A stretch of 5,364 nucleotides of DNA, taken from the NCBI GenBank assembly GCA_013042795.1, contig JABDPK010000208.1, forward strand, positions 1 to 5,364, given 5' to 3'. A model generated the notes under the pieces. That model searched no databases and was not told the origin of the DNA. It saw nothing but the letters and a program-made list of their open reading frames with translations. The translations under genes and the position numbers were made by a program. This document shows, one piece after another, positions 1 through 5,364 of this stretch (position 1 is the first letter of the stretch; each line of letters starts with the position of its first letter). Source of the DNA: Saprospiraceae bacterium (GTDB lineage: Bacteria; Bacteroidota; Bacteroidia; Chitinophagales; Saprospiraceae).

Positions 1-1154
1 CCTCCCCATGCATGATCAGTTCCGTTTCCATTGGAAGTCAGGGTTCGGGCGAAATCAGAAATTGTAAATGTTGTGACATTGTCTTCAAGATTCAGTTCGC
101 CCAATGCGGCCTGGAATTCGCTCATGCCTTTACTGAGGACAGAAAGCATCTGGGATTGATTATTCAAGACTTCATCATGATGATCCCATCCGTCAAATCT
201 GACAAAGAAAGTTTGGCGCTTCAAACCCAGTTCCTTCCTGACTTTTATAGTCCGGGCTATCATTCGAAGACTTTGTGAGAATTGGTTTGTTGAAAAGGAT
301 GTAGCAATGTTTGAGTTACCTACAGTTGTACTGAATAATTCATTCGTATTTTGACTTGCTGTAACAACACTTGAATAAGTTTGCTTGAAGATATCCTGGT
401 ATTGTTGTTCCATCAGGCTGTTTATGGCCTGGGTTTTGATCTGGTTGAAAGTCATATCACCTCCGTAACCTTTAATTCCTATTGCACCTTTCCCAGTTGG
501 AAGGATACTATATTCTGAAGCTTCTTTACCAAGTTGAAATACGTTTTTACCCGATAGTGAAATATTCATGGAAATCTTGCCTTCATTATTTGCTGCTTCT
601 ACAAGGTCAGCAAGTCTGCCGCCCCATCCCGTCGCTGATTTGGTTTGAGGAACCGAAGTTTGCCATTGCTGATCCTGGTCTGAATGTGAGAATAGTCCAA
701 ATGGTAATCTGGCACCATTGAGATATTGCGATTTTGTGATCGGTTCTACAAGGGTTCCAACATTGTTGATGACAGCTACTTTACCGTTGTCAAATAATGT
801 TTTAAGTTCCGGCATTGACGGATGCAGACCAAGGTTTTTTTCATTAAATGAATTTGCATTTAATGGAAGCAATGAATTCTTTGACAAAGCCAGGTTGGAT
901 CTTGTATTGGCATAATCATTATAATCCTGTGTATTGCTTGGAACAATCATGTTAAAAGAATCATTTCCACCTCCGAGCATAATGCATACCAGTGCACGGT
1001 AATCTTCACCAGCATTCAGATATCTTGCATTTTGTAATGATGCTGCACTCATGGATTGTAGATTGAAGAAAGTTGAAAAGAAAGTTGTAGAGCCTATGGC
1101 CGCACAACTTGCTGTTCCAAGGAAAGATCTTCTGCTATATTTTTTCTTGCACAT
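1..1154 (-). CDS. DUF1501 domain-containing protein with Tat-type leader (3' end outside window)
   Basis: The frame starts with ATG at 1152-1154 and stays open for 384 full codons to the left edge, so the C-terminus is missing. The leader is MCKKKYSRRSFLGTASCAAI: a twin-arginine motif SRRSFLG followed by a mild hydrophobic region, which points to export in folded form. DUF1501 (Pfam PF07394, related to the alkaline phosphatase/sulfatase fold) is recognised by LVCIMLGGGNDSFNMIVP at 55-72, LHPSMPEL at 110-117, LFSHSDQDQQWQ at 154-165, TGWGGRLAD at 175-183, FDGWDHHDE at 320-328 and ISDFARTLTSNGNGTDHAWGG at 365-385. Asp65, the DxxDHHD-like cluster and the TDHAWGG motif are the likely metal or active-site residues by analogy with that fold, but activity is unproven. 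It follows the DUF1800 gene after 32 bases and is very probably in the same operon. The Cys at 17 is not in a proper lipobox. Confidence 0.92.
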   Translation of the reverse strand, partial: MCKKKYSRRSFLGTASCAAIGSTTFFSTFFNLQSMSAASLQNARYLNAGEDYRALVCIMLGGGNDSFNMIVPSNTQDYNDYANTRSNLALSKNSLLPLNANSFNEKNLGLHPSMPELKTLFDNGKVAVINNVGTLVEPITKSQYLNGARLPFGLFSHSDQDQQWQTSVPQTKSATGWGGRLADLVEAANNEGKISMNISLSGKNVFQLGKEASEYSILPTGKGAIGIKGYGGDMTFNQIKTQAINSLMEQQYQDIFKQTYSSVVTASQNTNELFSTTVGNSNIATSFSTNQFSQSLRMIARTIKVRKELGLKRQTFFVRFDGWDHHDEVLNNQSQMLSVLSKGMSEFQAALGELNLEDNVTTFTISDFARTLTSNGNGTDHAWG

Positions 1155-1186
1155 TGTTTTAGATATTTCGAATGAAGAATTGTTTT

Positions 1187-3004
1187 TTATTTCAGTATGG
1201 CATAATCAGGGGCAATCATGATCAGGTATGTCGCCATCCTTAATTTATCAGTTGGCTCATTAAGCTGATACATGGCATCTTTTATAATATCTTTTGTCTG
1301 ATCCGTAAGTAAACCGTTTGCCAATAAGATGTCCAGGTAGTCTATCATGGCATCTGGGTTATTTATCAAATCGCTTACTTCCGAATAATCCATCCTGTAA
1401 TCTGAATACATCTCAAAGGATTCCAGTAATTCCTCCTCGTCTGGCTCTTCGGGTTCTTCATCTTCCTCAAAGGATTCAACAATGCAGAAATCTTCAAGGT
1501 ATTCCTGGTTGACAGTTAGTTTATGAACTTCATTTATAAGTCCGATGACATTGGTTGAATTCAGTATCTGGAATTCCGGGGCCACTTTGTATTGCTGACT
1601 TATCGGTCCCTGGGGGCTGTAGTCAGGCAGGTAAAAATTAAAGACGCTTGGAGCTTGTAATGGCGCCTGCCCGGTATTTGACTTCAGACATTCGAATACA
1701 TATAAGTAATCTCCATTTTCATTGGCTGTCATTGGGAAGGCCCTGAGGTAGTTCATCATTCTGACAACAGGTTCACGGAGCTTTCCAAATGTGTATGTTT
1801 CTGAATGGTTACAATTCCTGGCTTCAGGATCCAAAAGAATGGCTTTGATAAGTTCTTTGTGGTTTCCATCTTCATTCGGGTTGAATTTGTCTGCTACACG
1901 CTTGACATATGCCGGGCTTGGATTACTTGTTGTCAGCATTTTAATCAAAGATTTGGAAATAAAAGGCGCAGTATTGGGATGTGTTGACAGATGTTGAATT
2001 GTCTGGGACAGATCTTCATCACCACTCTGACCTGCTGGAAGCACAGTCCCGTTAAGAAGTTGTTTTTCACTTTTGTCATGAAATGCATCATACATTTTCA
2101 TGGGTTCCATAACCATGGCTCTTCGATCTTCCGATTCATCAAATGGTCCAAATTCGCCATTTGCACCTCCATCAGACAAGCCGGTAAAAACCTGGGCAAA
2201 CTCCTTGATATCGGCATTCGTATATGTAGGGATGAACTGTCCCTCAGTATCATATTTTCTTGTTCCATCCGGGTTCAATTCCCATAGTCCTATGGTAAAT
2301 AATTGCATGATCTCACGCGCATAATTTTCATCCGGATGAATATTGTTGGCATGGTCTGCCTTTGGGTTTCCATAGTGTGAAAGGAAAGTACCCATCGAAG
2401 CCGACCTGGTGACATCCATCAGTAAATTGTCGAATTTTCCAAATGCATTTTTGAGAAGTAAGTCATAGTAATTGCTCGAAGCGACGCCCACATCATGAAA
2501 GAAATCTGTACTGTTATTGATAACCATGATCTGGCTTAGCGCGTAGGCCACACGCTGTCTTAATAGGTCCGGGGATGTCAAATTATTTGTTATCCAGGCG
2601 GTATTAAAATTATGAAAGGTGTGGAATCCATTCCCTTCAAATTCATCAAGGTCACCATATAGTGGTCCGTGTGCCAGGAGTTCAGTTGTAGTGTATGTTG
2701 CAGGCAAACTAAATTGCTCTTCAAGCCAGCTTTCATATCCCATAGCTGCTGCCATCCTGATGGTTGCCATATCTGCACCGAAAGTACTCTGGGCCAGGAA
2801 CCTGGAAGCATCCATTAGCTGATCTTGATTTTGAACTGGAAATCCATCAATGGTTTTCTTTCCCGAATTAGGAATTGATTCAGAGCTGCTTGTCACAGTG
2901 ACTTCATAGTCATGTCCTGCACCGATAAAATCGTAGTTCCTGAATTGACCTGAGAGGACTGAAGAAATAATTAACAGGCAAAAAAATAAAACTTGACATT
3001 TCAT
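1187..3004 (-). CDS. DUF1800 domain-containing secreted protein
   Basis: A 605-residue protein with a Sec-type signal peptide (residues 1 to about 20, MKCQVLFFCLLIISSVLSGQ). The DUF1800 family (Pfam PF08811) is recognised by: ASRFLAQSTFGAD at 66-78 followed by GYESWLEEQF; RQRVAYALSQIMVI at 149-162; YYDLLLKNAFGKFDNLLMDVT at 179-199; MGTFLSHYGNPKAD at 204-217; PDENYAREIMQLFTIGLWEL at 224-243; QVFTGLS at 271-277; HPNTAPFISKSLIKMLTTSNPSP at 342-364; GKLREPVVRMM at 407-417; and APSVFNFYLPDYSPQGP at 451-467. Function is not established; genes of this family are usually next to a DUF1501 gene, as here (32 bases downstream). An odd point is an acidic run of Glu/Asp/Pro at residues 513-525, which interrupts the otherwise conserved C-terminal part. 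The ATG at 3004 is chosen because it gives the signal peptide; its leader has no Shine-Dalgarno motif. Inferred site: periplasm or cell surface. Confidence 0.93.
   Translation of the reverse strand: MKCQVLFFCLLIISSVLSGQFRNYDFIGAGHDYEVTVTSSSESIPNSGKKTIDGFPVQNQDQLMDASRFLAQSTFGADMATIRMAAAMGYESWLEEQFSLPATYTTTELLAHGPLYGDLDEFEGNGFHTFHNFNTAWITNNLTSPDLLRQRVAYALSQIMVINNSTDFFHDVGVASSNYYDLLLKNAFGKFDNLLMDVTRSASMGTFLSHYGNPKADHANNIHPDENYAREIMQLFTIGLWELNPDGTRKYDTEGQFIPTYTNADIKEFAQVFTGLSDGGANGEFGPFDESEDRRAMVMEPMKMYDAFHDKSEKQLLNGTVLPAGQSGDEDLSQTIQHLSTHPNTAPFISKSLIKMLTTSNPSPAYVKRVADKFNPNEDGNHKELIKAILLDPEARNCNHSETYTFGKLREPVVRMMNYLRAFPMTANENGDYLYVFECLKSNTGQAPLQAPSVFNFYLPDYSPQGPISQQYKVAPEFQILNSTNVIGLINEVHKLTVNQEYLEDFCIVESFEEDEEPEEPDEEELLESFEMYSDYRMDYSEVSDLINNPDAMIDYLDILLANGLLTDQTKDIIKDAMYQLNEPTDKLRMATYLIMIAPDYAILK
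1430..1468 (-). other. Acidic Glu/Asp/Pro tract inside the DUF1800 protein
   Basis: Residues 513-525 of the DUF1800 protein read EEDEEPEEPDEEE, that is 11 acidic residues and two prolines in 13. It sits between the segment following the APSVFNFYLPDYSP motif and the final helical part (EVSDLINNPD onward). It is encoded by a low-complexity run of GAA/GAG/GAT codons. It is probably a flexible surface loop or linker, possibly binding Ca2+; the latter is speculation. Confidence 0.8.
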
Positions 3005-3086
3005 AGTAATTATTTGATTTTGAAGAATTGCATTTAATGTATAACAGCCTTGTCTATTTTTACCCTACCTTGATAACCGGTTTTTG
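3005..3086. other. 82-base gap between beta-barrel and DUF1800 genes
   Basis: This is the longest non-coding stretch in the window. It is AT-rich and ends in an A-rich leader (minus strand AATAATTACT just before the ATG) without a Shine-Dalgarno motif. It contains an 8-base palindrome, AACCGGTT, which is too small and loop-free to be a terminator, and no GC-rich hairpin followed by a T run. A promoter for the DUF1800/DUF1501 pair could lie here, but I see no convincing Bacteroidota -33/-7 (TTTG / TAnnTTTG) pair. Confidence 0.3.
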
Positions 3087-4187
3087 TCAAAAAATATAAC
3101 AGACACCGATAGTGCCATTCCAGTTAATAAATGGCATATAGAAAGAAGAGGAGGGATCAAAAACATTTCTTTTGCGTTGCTGCCAATGACCGTTTAGTTT
3201 AATTTCAATGGAATTGTTGATTTGATAGCTGATAAGACAATTAAGCTTTAGATATTCTAACTGAAGCTGCCTGGTTGTTTGGGTCTCTGAAAAAATATTA
3301 TTGAAGGTTCTCCATCCCTGGCTTAACCTGAGGCTTAATTCAAGTTTCCCTATCATTCCGGAGAATTCCATTCTAGGTTCCCAGTGTGTGTAGCTAAACC
3401 TGTTTTCAATGACATCTGTTCTTTTCCTGAATAAGAAGGAAGGAGACAAACCGAATCTTCTTTTTATTTTAACATGGTATGATAATCGTAATTCCATAAA
3501 TCTGAAAATGCGCGCATCCATATCTGCAGTATCTGATCCTTTGTAGTTGCCTGTTATATTTTCCTGGTATCGCCTCTGATAAATCCTGAATTCACTATTC
3601 AGGTATTGTGATAATGTTTTATTCTTCCTGAGTTTTAGTCTGTTCTGAAGTTTAAATCCCAGTTCGCGGTATTTATGGAACCTGGCCTCTTCAGAAGTAT
3701 AATTTTTGTCAGCGACATACATCGATACAGAAGTCTTGTGTTGCTTTATTACTCTTGTTGTCAATCCGAACCTGGTATTCCATTTATTGTAAGAAGTGGT
3801 GGTCAAATTGAATTCAGCATCTTCCATTGTTCTGTTTGAATCATTTAACCATACAGTCGCCTTGATAAAGAAATAAACTTTCCTTCCCAGGTTTTTCCTG
3901 TATGATGAATACAAGGATAGATTCCTGAGATTTGCTGTATTGATAAGATGAAAGACTTCGTGACGTCCCTTCACATACGTACTAAAACTTGAATCATTGA
4001 ATTTCCTTTTCCATGACAATTTGAATTTGTTTTGAATAAAAGGAGAATTCCGAAGCTCGGCATCGCCAGACCTGTTGAATACATTGTGCTCAAAACCTGC
4101 ACTTGTTTGCAAGTTTAATGACAGATTGTTTTGTCCACCAAGTTCAATAAAATGGAATAATAACCCCAGGAACAAGAAATAACGCAT
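3087..4187 (-). CDS. Secreted protein, putative outer-membrane beta-barrel, family unknown
   Basis: About 366 residues from the ATG at 4187 (368 if the GTG at 4193 is used). The first 19 residues, MRYFLFLGLLFHFIELGGQ, form a Sec-type signal peptide. The rest is made of many short segments with alternating hydrophobic and polar residues, rich in Tyr, Phe, Arg and Lys, separated by polar turns with Asn, Asp and Ser. The first strand reads LSLNLQTSAGFEHNVFN and the last ends GTIGVCYIF, with the terminal aromatic residue typical of proteins inserted by the BAM machinery. No globular enzyme motif is visible and there are no long hydrophobic helices. I infer an integral outer-membrane barrel of medium size, roughly 14-18 strands by eye. 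I do not recognise a specific family and give it no transport substrate. It directly follows the membrane microprotein and is probably co-translated with it; the stop TGA is at 3087-3089. Confidence 0.7.
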   Translation of the reverse strand: MRYFLFLGLLFHFIELGGQNNLSLNLQTSAGFEHNVFNRSGDAELRNSPFIQNKFKLSWKRKFNDSSFSTYVKGRHEVFHLINTANLRNLSLYSSYRKNLGRKVYFFIKATVWLNDSNRTMEDAEFNLTTTSYNKWNTRFGLTTRVIKQHKTSVSMYVADKNYTSEEARFHKYRELGFKLQNRLKLRKNKTLSQYLNSEFRIYQRRYQENITGNYKGSDTADMDARIFRFMELRLSYHVKIKRRFGLSPSFLFRKRTDVIENRFSYTHWEPRMEFSGMIGKLELSLRLSQGWRTFNNIFSETQTTRQLQLEYLKLNCLISYQINNSIEIKLNGHWQQRKRNVFDPSSSFYMPFINWNGTIGVCYIF

Positions 4188-4195
4188 GGACACTA
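4185..4195 (-). promoter_or_regulatory. Stop/start junction suggesting translational coupling
   Basis: On the minus strand the sequence is TAGTGTCCATG. The TAG ends the 45-residue microprotein, the overlapping GTG (4193-4191) would start the beta-barrel gene two codons earlier, and the ATG (4187-4185) gives the cleaner signal peptide. With no Shine-Dalgarno motif nearby, ribosomes finishing the microprotein probably re-initiate here. I prefer the ATG because it puts the arginine directly before the hydrophobic core, but the GTG is not excluded. Confidence 0.45.
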
Positions 4196-4330
4196 GACTT
4201 TTTCGTTTACTTTATGAATCTCTATCCTTATTCTATTCTCTTTTTCAATCTGTGAATCGATATATGGAATACCGATGACAATAATGAGGAGCAATATGAT
4301 ATAGCTCAGCAGTGATGTGTATTTTTTCAT
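4193..4330 (-). CDS. 45-residue single-pass membrane microprotein, family unknown
   Basis: A small open frame starts with ATG at 4328-4330 and ends with TAG at 4193-4195. The protein starts MKKYTSLLSY, followed by a strongly hydrophobic stretch (residues 11-24, rich in Ile and Leu). It then has a charged tail, SQIEKENRIRIEIHKVNEKV, with alternating acidic and basic residues that could form a short amphipathic helix. This is the layout of an N-terminal signal-anchored inner-membrane protein with its tail in the periplasm; there is no Cys for lipidation and no obvious cleavage site. It lies 45 bases after the ATP-grasp gene and touches the beta-barrel gene: its stop and a possible GTG start share one base. 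The A-rich leader without Shine-Dalgarno matches the other genes here. I do not recognise a family. It could also be only a coupling leader for the downstream gene, but its well-formed membrane-protein composition argues for a real product. Confidence 0.6.
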   Translation of the reverse strand: MKKYTSLLSYIILLLIIVIGIPYIDSQIEKENRIRIEIHKVNEKV

Positions 4331-4375
4331 AATATAATTTTGTTTCAAGTATTTTATTAGTGCGATTGTGAACTC

Positions 4376-5239
4376 TTAATTGTTGATGTATCCTTTCATT
4401 CCTTCCTTGTTAGCAAGTTGAATGCCCAATCCGGGGCGGACATTTATTTCCATTATCATTGGACCCTGAATCGCATCGAGGACAATATCAACCCCAAGAT
4501 AATCAAGTGGGAAAACCATTGATGTTTCGATTGACAGGCTAAGCAAATCATTCCAAAAGGGTATTTTTTTTCCTAATATTTTATTTTGGTTATCCGGGTG
4601 CGATCTGTGGTAATGCTTCCCGTCAAAAGCCATTTTCAGGACTCCTTTTTTCATGTCTATGCCGATGCCCAATCCTCCCTGGTGAAGATTTGCCTTTCCT
4701 CCTGACTTCTTTGTTGGAACACGCAACATGCTCATTACAGCTTTATCTTTTAGTAGTATGACTCTGAAGTCAGGTACACCGGCAGGATATATTTCGCTAA
4801 AAAAAGGATGTGGTTCGATACATTCCTCGATAAGTACTTTATCACTGGAGCCAAATGAAAACATGCCCATAATGATCTGTGCCATATGAATCCTGATTTG
4901 CTCATCGGAACACATAGTTCCGTTTGAGGTCCAGGTATTATTCACCTTTTTCAGAATAATAATGCCACCTCCGCCGGATCCCTTTGAAGGCTTAATGGCC
5001 AGTTTGTCATAAACCTGGACTTGATCCCAGATTCTTGAAATATCTGCGATTCTATTGATGACGCCATAGGTTTTTGCACAAGCAATGCCATGCGTGTGTA
5101 GAACCTCTTTGCAGAGAACTTTATCATCTGCCAGAGGGTAGTGTTTTCTACTGTTGTGTGGATAAATTAAAGAGATATTGCGCTCATTGATACCGAGGAT
5201 CGGATTAACCGGCTTTGTGGTTTTTATATTTTTGTACAT
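4376..5239 (-). CDS. RimK-related ATP-grasp ligase, alpha-L-glutamate ligase-like protein
   Basis: A 287-residue soluble protein of the ATP-grasp superfamily, closest to the RimK-related E-ligase group (TIGR02291 type). Family marks in order: GINERN at residues 16-21, a YPLADDK segment at 34-40, the glycine-rich ATP loop IKPSKGSGGGG at 82-92, VLIEECIEPHPFF at 135-147, PDFRVILL at 156-163, RVPTKKSGGKANLHQGG at 173-189, DYLGVDIVLD at 246-255, and the Mg-ligand region MEINVRPGLGIQLAN at 263-277. Asp251, Glu264 and Asn266 are the expected metal ligands, and all are present, so the enzyme should be active. Such enzymes join a carboxylate, activated as acyl phosphate, to an amine; the natural acceptor here is unknown. 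The ATG at 5239 is the first start in frame and has no Shine-Dalgarno motif, only an A-rich leader. The protein ends about ten residues after the ANKEG motif, somewhat earlier than I expect for the family. No signal peptide, so cytoplasmic. Confidence 0.9.
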   Translation of the reverse strand: MYKNIKTTKPVNPILGINERNISLIYPHNSRKHYPLADDKVLCKEVLHTHGIACAKTYGVINRIADISRIWDQVQVYDKLAIKPSKGSGGGGIIILKKVNNTWTSNGTMCSDEQIRIHMAQIIMGMFSFGSSDKVLIEECIEPHPFFSEIYPAGVPDFRVILLKDKAVMSMLRVPTKKSGGKANLHQGGLGIGIDMKKGVLKMAFDGKHYHRSHPDNQNKILGKKIPFWNDLLSLSIETSMVFPLDYLGVDIVLDAIQGPMIMEINVRPGLGIQLANKEGMKGYINN

Positions 5240-5278
5240 GATCTGAATTTTGTATTTCGTAAATCAATTTTTCCTGGA

Positions 5279-5364
5279 TCAGTTAGCTTTGGCAATCAAC
5301 GCAAACCGGTTGAATTCAGATAATCTCATTCCTATCCAGCGTCCCAACAGGAGCAGCACTCCAA
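5279..5364 (-). CDS. C-terminal end of a membrane protein, probably 7TM inactive-transglutaminase family (5' part outside window)
   Basis: Reading leftward from the right edge, one frame stays open for 27 codons and ends in TGA at 5279-5281; the other two frames hit stops within 16 codons. The visible tail begins with a run of leucines, as at the end of a transmembrane helix, and continues GRWIGMRLSEFNRF before a short polar end. A hydrophobic helix followed by a basic GxR(L)xE-x-x-RF tail resembles, from memory, the C-terminus of the 7TM domain in proteins where an inactive transglutaminase-like domain is fused to seven helices. The next gene downstream, 39 bases away, is an ATP-grasp ligase of the family that usually accompanies those proteins, and this supports the assignment strongly. 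Inferred location is the inner membrane, perhaps presenting substrate to or from the ligase. The fragment is too short for certainty; any polytopic membrane protein could end this way. Confidence 0.6.
   Translation of the reverse strand, partial: GVLLLLGRWIGMRLSEFNRFALIAKAN

Noticed and set aside
12..278. Plus-strand 88-codon open frame at the left edge.
   Set aside because: It is opposite the DUF1501 region that encodes the GWDHHDE and GTDHAWGG motifs, so it is a shadow.
482..915. Plus-strand open frames of 65 and 79 codons.
   Set aside because: They are antisense to the continuous DUF1501 coding frame and have no family resemblance or sensible composition.
1104..1106. Cys17 in the DUF1501 leader (TASC) considered as a lipoprotein site.
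   Set aside because: The -3 position is Thr instead of Leu-like, and the cysteine comes before most of the hydrophobic stretch; a Tat leader fits better.
1318..2822. Several plus-strand open frames and one minus-strand frame of 60-98 codons.
   Set aside because: All lie inside the DUF1800 gene, which shows clear family motifs over its whole length, so these are shadow frames.
3074..3083. AACCGGTT palindrome, also found near 5305, considered as a regulatory site or repeat.
   Set aside because: Eight bases occurring twice in 5 kb is not strong evidence, the second copy lies inside the coding end of the membrane protein, and flanks do not match.
3062..3090. TTGACA (3085-3090) and TAGGGT (3062-3067) on the minus strand with a 17-base spacer, resembling a sigma-70 promoter for DUF1800.
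   Set aside because: The -10 box matches only three of six consensus positions, the -35 box overlaps the barrel stop codon, and Bacteroidota promoters use a different consensus. Spacing alone is not enough.

Overview
The window looks like a piece of a Bacteroidota chromosome. The reasons are the AT-rich, A-rich leaders without Shine-Dalgarno motifs, the outer-membrane-protein style of the secreted genes, and a DUF1800/DUF1501 pair of the kind common in that phylum. I cannot name the genus. Every supported gene lies on the minus strand, so the window is read from right to left. Gaps between genes are short (one base of overlap up to 82 bases). There is no gene-free stretch above 300 bases, and I saw no RNA gene, CRISPR array, insertion sequence or long repeat.

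Right side (about 5364 to 4376): the last 27 residues of a membrane protein, probably the 7TM protein fused to an inactive transglutaminase. It is followed 39 bases later by a complete RimK-related ATP-grasp ligase of the alpha-L-glutamate-ligase-like family. These two families are known to travel together and are thought to add amino acids or peptides to an unknown acceptor.

Middle (4330 to 3087): a 45-residue single-pass membrane microprotein, followed with essentially no gap by a secreted protein of about 366 residues. The second protein has the look of an outer-membrane beta-barrel with a C-terminal Phe. Neither belongs to a family I recognise. The tight junction suggests translational coupling and a joint envelope role.

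Left side (3004 to 1): a DUF1800 protein with a Sec-type signal peptide and a DUF1501 protein with a twin-arginine-type leader, the latter cut by the window edge. The pair is well known as a conserved neighbourhood, but its biochemical function is not established.

Taken together, this is a six-gene co-directional envelope-related cluster. The ligase/7TM module and the DUF1800/DUF1501 module are known conserved units. The microprotein/beta-barrel pair between them is the part that could be new. Whether all six are one transcript cannot be decided from sequence alone; the 82-base gap at 3005-3086 is the most likely place for a break.
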